From Conidiobolus incongruus B7586 (lineage: Eukaryota; Entomophthoromycota; Entomophthoromycetes; Entomophthorales; Conidiobolaceae): 13,743 nt of DNA. Within the stretch, counting starts at the first letter, position 1. Every line of letters starts with the position of its first letter. The DNA lies in assembly GCA_000697335.1 (NCBI GenBank), contig JNEM01009818.1, forward strand, positions 1 to 13,743, given 5' to 3'. The notes under the pieces were generated by a model that was not told the origin of the DNA, made no database searches, and was given only the letters and a program-made list of their open reading frames with translations. This document shows positions 1 through 9,528 of the stretch, in pieces. Position numbers and translations under genes: made by a program.

Positions 1-1782
1 TTTAATAAAATAATATAAAGGTATTTTTTTAATGGTATTATAATATATAATATTAAATTTAAGTAAAATGAATTATGAATAAAATTTAATATAATAGTAA
101 ATAAATTTAATATAAATAATTATTAGTTTTATAATAGGTTTTTAATAGTTTTAATATTATTACTATAAAATATAATAATGGTTTTACCTATATAATGTAA
201 AAAAAAGTTTAATATAAAAATAATATGGTATAAAATATAATAATATAATATAAAAATATAAACATAGTTTAATTAAGCTTTAAATTAAGATAAGTCACTA
301 ATATATTAAAGTTTATTTTAGGTAATATTATTATAAAATAGTATTAGCAAAAAATAGTTAATATTTTAAAAAATAATATAAAAAACAATAGGTAATAAAA
401 ATTAAGAGAAAAAAATCATAGTTTATTAAATAATTTACTACTATATTTATAATTAATTCAGTTATAAAAATATAAATTAATTATATAATTTATAGTTAAT
501 TTAATAATATAAAAATATATATAAGAATTTAAAAAACTAGTCTTTTAACAATAAGTAAATATTAACTGTTATAATATTTTATAATAATATATAGTTTTTT
601 AATTAAATTTATAAAGAAAAAATAATTAGTATTAAATTTTTTATTATTATTTTTAATAAAATAATTTTTAATTGGTATTTTATTATAAATCAAAATTATT
701 TATTATTTTATATTATGACTATAAAATAGATAAAGTTAAACCTATAAAAGGTTTTTTATATAAAAAAAACTAAAAAAAGGTATTTTATTTAATATATTCA
801 CTAAAGTATAATTTATATAATTATAATTTTTTAAGTAATTAAAAAAATATATTTAAAAAAATAATTGCAAACTAATTAAAGTGGTTATTAAAATATTAAA
901 TTTCAGTGTTTAATAAAAAAGCTATTTTTTAGATATTTGAAGCTTGTAAAAAGTATAGCAAAGAGTTATTAATAATAAAAGAGAATATTGATTTTATATT
1001 GTGTATTACTTTTTATAAATCATTCATTAATATTTTTATTTAATTTTGATTTTAAAACTTTAACATTATTTAATTTCTATACTAATAATTAGGTTTTACA
1101 TTATAATCTTGTACAATAACTTAACAAAGAATGATTTTTAAAAACGGTATTAATCATTAAAAGCCAACAATATCAATTAATTAAACTTATGTATTGTATC
1201 CTTTAATAGATAAGCTATTTTCAAATTGAACTTATTTTTTATTGGATATTGATATTATCAATTGATTATAATGAACTTAACATAATTGATTTTTTTATAT
1301 GATTTAAGAAATTTATTTGATTCTAGGAAATTAAAACCGATCAAATAAAAAAATTATATTCAACTAATAAAAATATCAGATTTAATATTATTTCAAAAAT
1401 TCATAATGCTTAATTGAAATATATTTTCAAATATAGAATTTAGAATATGCTTTGTAATGTGATACAATTTAAGCCAACATTTTGAGCATATAATACTTCA
1501 CAAAAAAGCTTATAAATTTTGTTAGAGTTAATTAGTATTATAAACATACTAACCTGAATATATAAACAACCGGTTGAGTATATTAAAATTTAATTTTTAT
1601 CAAATCCTATACTCAATTTCTGAAATTCGAAATAAGATGTCTATTATTAACTGAAATGAACTTTTTAATAATACTAAAGTGAAATGAATATATAAGAGTA
1701 AGTGTTATGAAGAAATGAATACCAAATTTATGTAAGATGTAGTAAATATTATAAAGCAATGAATAACAAATTTTTATATCGT
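1..1782. other. AT-rich gene-free flank downstream of the Brr2 gene
   Basis: No coding region, RNA gene or transposon was recognised here. The first ~850-900 bases are only about 9-10 percent G+C by hand count and consist of short A/T runs without a regular tandem unit. In this part TpG and CpA are scarce relative to ApG and CpT, G outnumbers C about two to one on the plus strand, and no CpG occurs before about position 1144. From about 900 onward the DNA resembles the other intergenic gaps of the window, with more TG and CA. The stretch just below 1783 must hold the 3' UTR of the minus-strand Brr2 gene, but no clear AATAAA (TTTATT on plus) was seen there. A 10-base perfect palindrome, CAACCGGTTG, lies at 1567-1576; its role is unknown. 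Confidence 0.7.
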
Positions 1783-4700
1783 TTACTCTTCGTCACTCTC
1801 TTCAGACTCTTCGTCTTCGCTCAGAGCCTCTAAAAGATTGACATTTAAATCTAATTCTTGATCACAGCCCAAATAGGAATCGGACATCAAATACACCTTG
1901 AATTGGTTAGGACCAACATTAGAGCTAGATGGAGCTTCGAATTCAAACTTGAGATCCAATTTATGCGCAACATTGAAACGCTTGATACCTAATAGAAGAT
2001 TTTCTGTGGGATTTCCTACAACAATCCACCAGTTTTCGTCTTTCAGCTTAGGGTAGTATGGTGCAATAACTTTGGTTGTGATGTCATCCTCATCAGCACC
2101 GTCTCGTTCGATCTGAACCTGCAATAGAACCTTTCCACCACATCTTAATTCGTCTTGGGGTGTAAGGACGTTGAGATTGAGTTCTAAGCTAGGATAGGTA
2201 TTGACAAAATCAGCAACCTTTCGAAGCTGAGAGTTGTTCAAATCCTTCAAGAGAGCCTTTCTGTCGGCATCTTCAAGATCGATGAAATCAAAAACAGTTT
2301 CTACATCCATCTTTTTGGCCTTGGCAATGCGATCAATATCAAAATAGGGAATCTGTCTCAAGGGAGAATCCTTGTCCCACATTGCTTGGACAACCATCTG
2401 GCATAATTCCATGGTGGCAAGCGCAGGGTTTAGCCAACCTTTGGAGGAGATCACATCAACGCAACCCTGGAGCAGAGGGATGATTTGCGAGATAATCAGG
2501 GTTTGATCTGCTTGCAAATCTGGAGGAAGTTGAGTCCTTGAGAAGTGAGATTGAAGCAAAATATGTGTTTTGACATTAGGAAGGTTGAGATTCAATTTGT
2601 CTTCTGTTAGCTTAACAGGCAAGCGATCGTATAGCTTTCTGAGCAAGGCATCCTCATGGTGTCGAATTGGTAATGTTTCAAACTCGGAGGCAGCTGAAAT
2701 AATCTCAAGTAGACCTCTTAACTTGGTGCGACTGGTTAGTGACAAAGCAAAAGAGTCGAGTGTGGAATATTGGATATTGTAAAATGCAGCAATCATACCC
2801 AAGTTTAATGGATGTACATCCACGTCATCTTCATCGATTTGTATGCAACCTGATTCGGAAAGTTGATTGAGAGTTTCTTCGACAAGTTCAGAGAGATAGT
2901 TGGAGATGTGAGTGGGGGTAGTGCCTTGGATATTGTAGTAAGTTGGGTTTTGGGAGATTCTTCTGAAGAGGAAAGTATAGGTCAGGCAATCAACGGCATC
3001 TTGTTTGTTTTCAATAGTTTCTACAGCAATCTCGGCATTGAATAAATCGTGCAAGAAGTGATCTAAATGGGATTCTACGGGAAGTGCCTCTTCGATGAAT
3101 TTCTTGTAATATTCCTTCTTGTTGCTATTGCACATCAGGAGGCATTGTCCAGTCTGGTCGATTAAGGGACGATTGGCTCTACCCATCATTTGAAGCATAT
3201 CGGTAACAGGATAATCAACATAGCGATGCTCTTTTCCTTCAAAGTATTGGGCTCCCATAATGATGACCATATGGCTGGTTAAGTGGTTCATTGACCAGCA
3301 AGTATCTCTTGATGCAATTAATACTTGGAACCAACCATTCAAATAAAGGGTACTAACAATATTGCGATCGCTAAGTGATAAAGCTTCATGATACAGTCCA
3401 ATGCCACTGAGGAGCGATTCTTTAAGGTAGGGATCAGATACTTTTTCCACGGCAGCTTCCATTTCCTCGGGTTTACAACGCAGGAAATGTGGATTCTCAG
3501 AAGTGGCATACTGAAGAGTGATAAGATCTGAGGCAGTGAGTCGACATTGTTTACGATTGGGGACAAAAATGATCACAGGTTGACTAGGAGAATATTGCCC
3601 AATTGCTTGATACGCGGGTCTAGACATTGCAATCATTAGAGATGCAAAATGATTAATTTGGAAGCTTTGAATATGGATTTCGAGAGGAACTGGGCGATCA
3701 ATTGGACTAAAATTGAAGGTAGCTTGTGGACTTACACCTAACCAATTTGCCATATCTCTAGCATTGGAGAGGGGGACAGATAATGCCACAAAGCGGATTC
3801 TGTCATTTAACTGACTGTTTATGTATCTCATTCTGGAAACAACAGCTTCATAAGTTGGGCCTACATCGCCTCCAACCATATGAATCTCATCACATATAAA
3901 CAATCTGACTCTTTGGATTTGCTCGCGTTTTTTCCATCTACGAGAAATACCATCCCACTGGGATGGAGTGGTGATAATTAGATCGCCTTGATTTAAAAGC
4001 TTATTATCTGCACTGAGCTCTCCAGTGAATTGGACAATGTTGAAATTTTCCAAATTTCTAAATCTATGAGTAAAGTAAGAGAAGGCAGTTTTAGATAGAT
4101 CTTCATTTGGAACCAAATAAATGATTGGTGGAGGACTTTGACCAGGTTTAGTTTGGCTCAAGACTCTCAAAATAGCAAACTCAGCACAGATCGTTTTACC
4201 GCTTCCAGTGGGGGCTCCAAGGAAAGTATTCTCATTGGTTTTGAACAAAGTGTGAAAGGTTTGAGTCTGAATCGAGTTAAATTCAGCAAATTCGTTGGCA
4301 TAATAATCAAAAAGGTGGCTCGGTTCCTGACCAGATGTAGGAAGTGGATGCATATCATAAAGCTCAGTATGAGGTGGGTATTTTTCGGGCAAGATCAGAT
4401 GTTTGAAAGAGATGGGCAGCTTAGCTTCGGAATGGAGCCACCTATCGGAAAGCAGTGTAACAAAGCAGTTGGGAGGCATGGGATCGGATAAGGGAATAGT
4501 AAATGAACTGTAGTGCTCTTCAGTAGCATAGGCCTTTTTGAGAACAAAAAAGTCGTAGTATAGAATATTTTCACCGTCCAAATCTTCCACTAATATCCAA
4601 AAACTTTCCGAGTTGCCATGAATTTTGTCATCCCACTGAAAATCGGGAATAATGGTTAATTCAATTTTCAATAGAGAGCGAGTAATAGATTGGACATAGG

Positions 4701-7700
4701 CTCTAAGTTCCAATTTAGGGAATTTGTGGAGAAATTTATGAATGACTCGACCAGCCTTAGGGATACCAATTAACTCACCGATTTCTTCTGGGTTCAAATC
4801 AAGATATCTCGACCATGAGAAATCTTTGCGTTCTAAACGATTAATTAATTTGGCATCAAGACCAGAAAATTGTCTGAGAGGAGACATAGACAGCCATGAT
4901 CGCTTTTCAACCATTTTACACATATCAAGTGCTAGGCGTGCCAAATTAGCCCATCCTTTCTTGAGGCACATTTCAAAGATTGATCGGAGAATACGGCCTG
5001 CTGACTGTGTTACATATACCATATCGGCCATTAAAGCAAATCCTTCAAGCTTGAGCTGAGAAATATAGGCTTGAAGAAGTACATTGATTTTAGCAACGGG
5101 CTCTTCAATACCTTCTTTTACAGGAATTGGAACTCTTTCTAACAGCTTAGCAAGCTCTAATTTTTCTTCTTCACGAATGGGAATGAACTTGAATTCGTCA
5201 GATAAAGAGAATGCGCGGAACAGCTCAATGAAAGACATCGTAGGCTTTAAATGTTGGTTATATGTAGCCATTGATCTATGTGAGATATAGTAATGGGATG
5301 CAATTCTGCCTAATTCAGTTCCTTGGAAGCGTCCAGTTTTACGATCATATTTAACTAATTGACACTGGTCTAATAAAAGTGCAGCAGCATGAATTAAATC
5401 AGTTCGCCTTTGTACCAAAGTAGGATCATCTTTGAATTCACTATGGCTGACTTGATAAAGTGGTCCATTTCTGAGCATTCGGACATAGAGATAAGTGTAT
5501 CCCAGCCATTGGACAGCTTCCTCACGGTTCCTGATTGTTCCTAAACTAATTTCGGCATTTAAGCTATCAGTAAGCTTACTGATTAACTGACTTTCAATAG
5601 GAAGCTGGGTGTTTAACAAGGATAAATAATATTGGAGCTCGTTTAAGGTAGTAATAATAATACCTTCACCAAATGAGTCGAATTGAGGACGGCCAGCTCG
5701 GCCAAGCATTTGAAGAACATCTTGTGGACTAAGCTCAACCCATCTACCTTTTTCTGGGGAGTAGATTTGGGTACCTTTAATAATGACAGTATGGGCTGGA
5801 AGATTGACACCCCAGGCAAGAGTAGCTGTGGATACCAGAACTTGGATGTGTTTTTCCAAAAAGAGTTGTTCAACAACAGTACGATCCTCACGCTTCATAC
5901 CAGCATGATGTATAGCAAAGCCATATGGAAGTAGTTCCTTCAAGTTAGAATCAATGACTAACTCAGCTTCACTTTCTAAAGCGGCTCTACTAGCCGATTC
6001 AGGCTTAACAAACATCCCAATTGTCTCGCGATCTAAAGCAGCATCTCTTAAGAAGGCGGCAGTCCTGATAGTTTCCTTACGGGAATGAACAAAGATCAAT
6101 ACCTGGTTTTTGCCAGCTTGTTCCATAACTTTTTCATAAGTAACTTCGTTCATCACTTGGAATCTTTTAATGGCTTTCTTTTCACTGACACCAATGAAAT
6201 TCTGTTTGAGAGGGCAAGGACGGAACTTGCTATCAAAAAAGAAAACATTCGATTCAGGAACTCGTAAGAAGTCAGCAACATCCTGATAATTGGGAAGGGT
6301 AGCACTAAGCCCAACGAGACGGATCATAGTTTGGGTCTGCTCCATGTGACGTAATGATCTGACAACAATATTTTCCAAAACAGGGCCACGATCGTCGTGG
6401 AGTAAGTGAATTTCATCAATAATAATCAATCGTACCAAATTGGTATAGCTGCGATCATTGGCTTTTCTAGTGATAACGTCCCATTTCTCAGGAGTCGTGA
6501 CGATGATTTGAGTCTCAGCGATTTGAGCCTTGGTGAGCTGGGAATCACCAGTAAGTTCAGAAACCTTAATATCTAGATATGATAGTCTTCTGGTAAAGGT
6601 ACTAACCATTTCTTGAACTAAGGCTTTCATTGGGGCAATATAGACAATCTTGAAGTTGTTCAAGTTGAGGCTTTGAGTTTCTTCATCAAAATGTTTATGG
6701 ATCTCATTCAGAATAGTTAGCATAGCAACATTGGTCTTACCAGCACCAGTTGGGGCACAGAGCAAAATGTTGTCATCTTGACCAAATGCTGCAGGGAATA
6801 CTTCACTTTGAACTCGATTTAAACTAGGCATTCCCTTAAAGGATTCGTGAGCCCATTCAGGCAACTGTTTAGTGCTAATCAAGCTTTCGGGAGGATCAGG
6901 TTGACGGGTTGGAATGGGAATTTGAATTTCCTCATATTCTTTTTTCTTAGTTTTGGTAGTACCAGCAGGCAAAACACACTTTTCTTTTGAAAGCAAGTGA
7001 TTGCCTTCTTTGAACACAAGGTCGTCCAAGTCAATGGAGGATTTGGGGAGATATTTGGATGTGGTAGAGGCTGGCAAGTCGGTAGGATGTGATCGAGGGT
7101 GGGGGCCAGCGTCGCCATTTGCGGCAGGAATAGATTCTGGAGCAGTTTCCTGGCCACCTCGCATAGCTTTCAAAATCCAGTCTAATCCAAGCTCAGTCAT
7201 TTCAGAAGCAATCTTTTGATAATCTTCTTGGGACTGGGGTCCACCGACTTCAGACAGTTTGGTACACCACACAATAACATCTCTGTTCTTAATGAAGCGA
7301 TTGATAAGAGCAAATTTCTCCTGGTCAAAATCAAAGAGCTGCATAAGTTGATTTTCACACTCTCTGGCATCAACATCCGAAAAGAGAATTTCTTTGGTTT
7401 GATATGTCATACTTTCAGCTTCTTGGGAATCTGAGAAATATTCTCTGATTTGTTTTTGAAGCCAGTGAGCATGAATCTCATGAGGGTGAATGACATCTTT
7501 GTTGGAAGCAGTAAATCGGGTTTGATTGACATTATCTTCATCATTTGATGGATCGAAAGAGGGATATGCTTGGTCGATGTCCATAGAGTCTTGAGCATTT
7601 TGGCCATCTTCACCTTCGTTGTCTTCTTCGTCAGAACTCTCTTTTACTTCAAACTGGCCACCAGCTTGATCCTCGTCTTCTTCATCATCAAACACAACAG

Positions 7701-8322
7701 CGACACCTAGTTCATCATCTAGCTCTTCTTGAGTTCCGTCGTTTTCTTTTTGATCTACTGATTTATAATCATTGATTTTCCGACTAACATTAAGAAGCTG
7801 ATTCAACTCTTCTGAAGTTATGGTTCCAATAATAGAGTCAATCTCACTCTTTTTCAAGCTATCTTTCATATTTTCGTCTTTAAGTATCTCAAGAACTGTA
7901 TCCGTCGCACTTCTTAAGATCTCGTGAGATTGATCACCAAGTCGTTTGGATACAAAAGTTAATAGCATTTCATACAAAGATTTCGTTTCATGTGTTTTTG
8001 GACGATAGTTTAACCCTTCAAAATCTTCTGGTGCGCTTAATACAGAATTTACTAGTGTATTTCTTCGTATATCATCATCTCTACGTCTTGATCTATCTCC
8101 AGATTTATGGGAAGTTTTATGCTTTTTTATTTCTTGAGTAGGTACTTTATCTCTTACAGCTCTACTTCCGAACTCTTTAATGTTAATTCTGCCTGCTAAG
8201 CTCTCAGGCTCCCCAGTAGGTTCATTATCTCTACGAGCAATTTGAGAGCGATCGGCTTGTGTAACCAAATTCGAGTTTGCTACATATTGATATTGAGTAC
8301 TTTTTGCGTATTCTTCAGCCAT
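1783..8322 (-). CDS. BRR2: Pre-mRNA-splicing helicase Brr2 (U5 snRNP 200 kDa subunit)
   Basis: Brr2 is the Ski2-like ATP-dependent RNA helicase of the U5 snRNP. It unwinds the U4/U6 duplex to activate the spliceosome and acts again in disassembly, under control of Prp8 and Snu114. The frame is a single uninterrupted 2179 codons, close to the human protein (about 2140 aa), so it looks complete. The N-terminus has the family's opening (YVANSNLVTQADRS, then RRDNEPTGE), which fixes the start at 8322. A long acidic stretch covers about residues 198-245. The first helicase cassette shows APTGAGKT (523-530), DEIH (636-639), SATLP, and QMLGRAGRP (871-879), followed by a Sec63 unit. The second shows APTGSGKT (1370-1377), DEIH (1478-1481), SVPLSN in place of motif III, QMMGRANRP (1711-1719), and a second Sec63 unit. 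The tail is acidic (DEESEESDEE). The DNA is much richer in GC than its flanks. It is intronless, unlike the two other genes here. Identity is near certain. Confidence 0.99.
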   Translation of the reverse strand: MAEEYAKSTQYQYVANSNLVTQADRSQIARRDNEPTGEPESLAGRINIKEFGSRAVRDKVPTQEIKKHKTSHKSGDRSRRRDDDIRRNTLVNSVLSAPEDFEGLNYRPKTHETKSLYEMLLTFVSKRLGDQSHEILRSATDTVLEILKDENMKDSLKKSEIDSIIGTITSEELNQLLNVSRKINDYKSVDQKENDGTQEELDDELGVAVVFDDEEDEDQAGGQFEVKESSDEEDNEGEDGQNAQDSMDIDQAYPSFDPSNDEDNVNQTRFTASNKDVIHPHEIHAHWLQKQIREYFSDSQEAESMTYQTKEILFSDVDARECENQLMQLFDFDQEKFALINRFIKNRDVIVWCTKLSEVGGPQSQEDYQKIASEMTELGLDWILKAMRGGQETAPESIPAANGDAGPHPRSHPTDLPASTTSKYLPKSSIDLDDLVFKEGNHLLSKEKCVLPAGTTKTKKKEYEEIQIPIPTRQPDPPESLISTKQLPEWAHESFKGMPSLNRVQSEVFPAAFGQDDNILLCAPTGAGKTNVAMLTILNEIHKHFDEETQSLNLNNFKIVYIAPMKALVQEMVSTFTRRLSYLDIKVSELTGDSQLTKAQIAETQIIVTTPEKWDVITRKANDRSYTNLVRLIIIDEIHLLHDDRGPVLENIVVRSLRHMEQTQTMIRLVGLSATLPNYQDVADFLRVPESNVFFFDSKFRPCPLKQNFIGVSEKKAIKRFQVMNEVTYEKVMEQAGKNQVLIFVHSRKETIRTAAFLRDAALDRETIGMFVKPESASRAALESEAELVIDSNLKELLPYGFAIHHAGMKREDRTVVEQLFLEKHIQVLVSTATLAWGVNLPAHTVIIKGTQIYSPEKGRWVELSPQDVLQMLGRAGRPQFDSFGEGIIITTLNELQYYLSLLNTQLPIESQLISKLTDSLNAEISLGTIRNREEAVQWLGYTYLYVRMLRNGPLYQVSHSEFKDDPTLVQRRTDLIHAAALLLDQCQLVKYDRKTGRFQGTELGRIASHYYISHRSMATYNQHLKPTMSFIELFRAFSLSDEFKFIPIREEEKLELAKLLERVPIPVKEGIEEPVAKINVLLQAYISQLKLEGFALMADMVYVTQSAGRILRSIFEMCLKKGWANLARLALDMCKMVEKRSWLSMSPLRQFSGLDAKLINRLERKDFSWSRYLDLNPEEIGELIGIPKAGRVIHKFLHKFPKLELRAYVQSITRSLLKIELTIIPDFQWDDKIHGNSESFWILVEDLDGENILYYDFFVLKKAYATEEHYSSFTIPLSDPMPPNCFVTLLSDRWLHSEAKLPISFKHLILPEKYPPHTELYDMHPLPTSGQEPSHLFDYYANEFAEFNSIQTQTFHTLFKTNENTFLGAPTGSGKTICAEFAILRVLSQTKPGQSPPPIIYLVPNEDLSKTAFSYFTHRFRNLENFNIVQFTGELSADNKLLNQGDLIITTPSQWDGISRRWKKREQIQRVRLFICDEIHMVGGDVGPTYEAVVSRMRYINSQLNDRIRFVALSVPLSNARDMANWLGVSPQATFNFSPIDRPVPLEIHIQSFQINHFASLMIAMSRPAYQAIGQYSPSQPVIIFVPNRKQCRLTASDLITLQYATSENPHFLRCKPEEMEAAVEKVSDPYLKESLLSGIGLYHEALSLSDRNIVSTLYLNGWFQVLIASRDTCWSMNHLTSHMVIIMGAQYFEGKEHRYVDYPVTDMLQMMGRANRPLIDQTGQCLLMCNSNKKEYYKKFIEEALPVESHLDHFLHDLFNAEIAVETIENKQDAVDCLTYTFLFRRISQNPTYYNIQGTTPTHISNYLSELVEETLNQLSESGCIQIDEDDVDVHPLNLGMIAAFYNIQYSTLDSFALSLTSRTKLRGLLEIISAASEFETLPIRHHEDALLRKLYDRLPVKLTEDKLNLNLPNVKTHILLQSHFSRTQLPPDLQADQTLIISQIIPLLQGCVDVISSKGWLNPALATMELCQMVVQAMWDKDSPLRQIPYFDIDRIAKAKKMDVETVFDFIDLEDADRKALLKDLNNSQLRKVADFVNTYPSLELNLNVLTPQDELRCGGKVLLQVQIERDGADEDDITTKVIAPYYPKLKDENWWIVVGNPTENLLLGIKRFNVAHKLDLKFEFEAPSSSNVGPNQFKVYLMSDSYLGCDQELDLNVNLLEALSEDEESEESDEE

Positions 8323-9093
8323 GTTTAATTATTATATGAATTGAAACAAGGTGAATGTGTTTAAGTTGAAATAAAAAATAATTGAAACAAGTTATATTAT
8401 TGTATTTATAAATATTATTGTATATATTTCTTAAACTATCTTAAATAAAATATTAAATAATTGATTAATAATGAATCTTAATCATCAATTTGAATTAAAA
8501 AATGTTATTGTATTCAAAATCATTTATATAATTTAATTTTCTATATTTTAATTTTATTTGTATTATGGGATTCCAATTGATGTCATCTCTTAAATTTTTT
8601 CAAAAAAGGAAATAAGTGTAATTTTCAATACCAAATATAGTTTTTAAAATATTTTTTATTAAATTTTTTTGTTAAAAATTGAATTTATGTTTTAATTATA
8701 TTATTTTGAAATATAAGATTAGGGCATTCTGAATAACTCATACACATAATAGTGACAGAGAGTTTTAACTTGCTTTGTTCATTTTATTCAGTATTTAATT
8801 CTGATTTTCTTTGAATTAAAAATATTTTCATTTGCATTTTTGCTTTGAAAAATATTGAACGGAGTAAAAATATTAATTTATAAAATAATAGTCCATTTCC
8901 AGTATCATATTGGGTTTGCTCTCGATATAATATTCATAGTTCTTATTAATAATAAATGATATAGTTTATTTTTCAAATGAGAAAAGTTCATAATTACTTA
9001 GTTTGAGATAACATACTTTCAATTCTTTAATCCAAAAGTATACCAGATACAAGTCAAAATGAAAGAATATATTCAATTCAATTGTAAATATTA

Positions 9094-9294
9094 ATGGTTT
9101 TAATCGTATTTTATATACCTATAAAAGATATTAAAGCAAAGAATTATTTTTCATATTATTTTGAAATCTTTAATATTATTTATTTAACTCAGTTATATGT
9201 ATTGTATAATATTAAATATCGATTGAAAGAAAATGGTTTATTACCACGTTTAAGATTATATTTAAAATCAATTAAAACTATTACATTGAACTAA
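9094..9294 (+). CDS. Doubtful small ORF, 66 aa, unrecognised
   Basis: An ATG-to-stop frame of 66 codons on the strand opposite to all other genes. The product is rich in I, Y, L, K and N. It has a hydrophobic/aromatic stretch (YFEIFNIIYLTQLYVLY) followed by a basic tail (RLKENGLLPRLRLYLKS), so it could be a small membrane-associated protein. I do not recognise a family. An alternative model starts at the ATG at 9059 and removes a 44-base GT-AG segment (9084-9127). It keeps the same downstream frame and gives 62 aa starting MKEYIQFN, but the acceptor AAAAG has no pyrimidine tract. In DNA this AT-rich, a frame of this length can easily arise by chance, so I lean towards it being spurious. Confidence 0.2.
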   Translation: MVLIVFYIPIKDIKAKNYFSYYFEIFNIIYLTQLYVLYNIKYRLKENGLLPRLRLYLKSIKTITLN

Positions 9295-9371
9295 ACAATA
9301 AATATATAGCCTATTTGTCTAATATATTGATATAATTAAGTATATTTATACACTATTATAATTGATTTGGC

Positions 9372-9387
9372 TGGACCGTAAGGGCCG
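9372..9387 (+). other. Small GC-rich hairpin with a GNRA-type loop
   Basis: Within very AT-rich DNA, TGGACC and GGGCCG flank GTAA. As RNA this folds into a short stem (two C-G pairs, an A/G mismatch, two G-C pairs and a closing wobble) capped by GUAA, a GNRA tetraloop. It lies about 140 bases beyond the Dad2 stop, so it could fall in the Dad2 3' UTR (where the minus-strand RNA would have a different loop), in a small plus-strand RNA, or mean nothing. No snoRNA boxes were convincingly placed around it. Confidence 0.3.
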
Positions 9388-9528
9388 AAAAATACAAATA
9401 TAATATTGTCTTAGTGGAGTTGATAATTGAATATGTCAGGTAAAATCTAAATTAAATCATAAATTGAGGGTCAAATTAAAGAATGGAATAGTAGTATTTA
9501 ATCAAGTCTTAATATACAGGAAAGATAG

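Larger units (their letters stand above)
8323..9528. other. Intergenic gap between the Brr2 5' end and the Dad2 3' end
   Basis: This 1.2-kb AT-rich stretch should hold the promoter and 5' UTR of the Brr2 gene (minus strand, starting at 8322) and the 3' UTR of the Dad2 gene (minus strand, ending at 9529). No convincing gene was found apart from a doubtful plus-strand frame near 9094-9294. The only conspicuous local GC increase is a short hairpin at 9372-9387. No clear TATA or CCAAT arrangement could be tied to Brr2, because TA-rich words are everywhere. Confidence 0.6.

Noticed and set aside
1-1782. Possible mobile element or tRNA gene in the AT-rich left flank
   Set aside because: No terminal repeats, transposase-like or reverse-transcriptase-like frames, or tRNA A and B boxes were visible; only composition is unusual.
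4138-4491. A 117-codon plus-strand open frame inside the Brr2 gene
   Set aside because: It is antisense to conserved helicase motifs of Brr2 and has no independent family features; it is a shadow of the real coding sequence.
8755-8762. ACAGAGAG resembling the U6 snRNA ACAGAGA box
   Set aside because: The rest of the highly conserved U6 sequence is absent on both sides.
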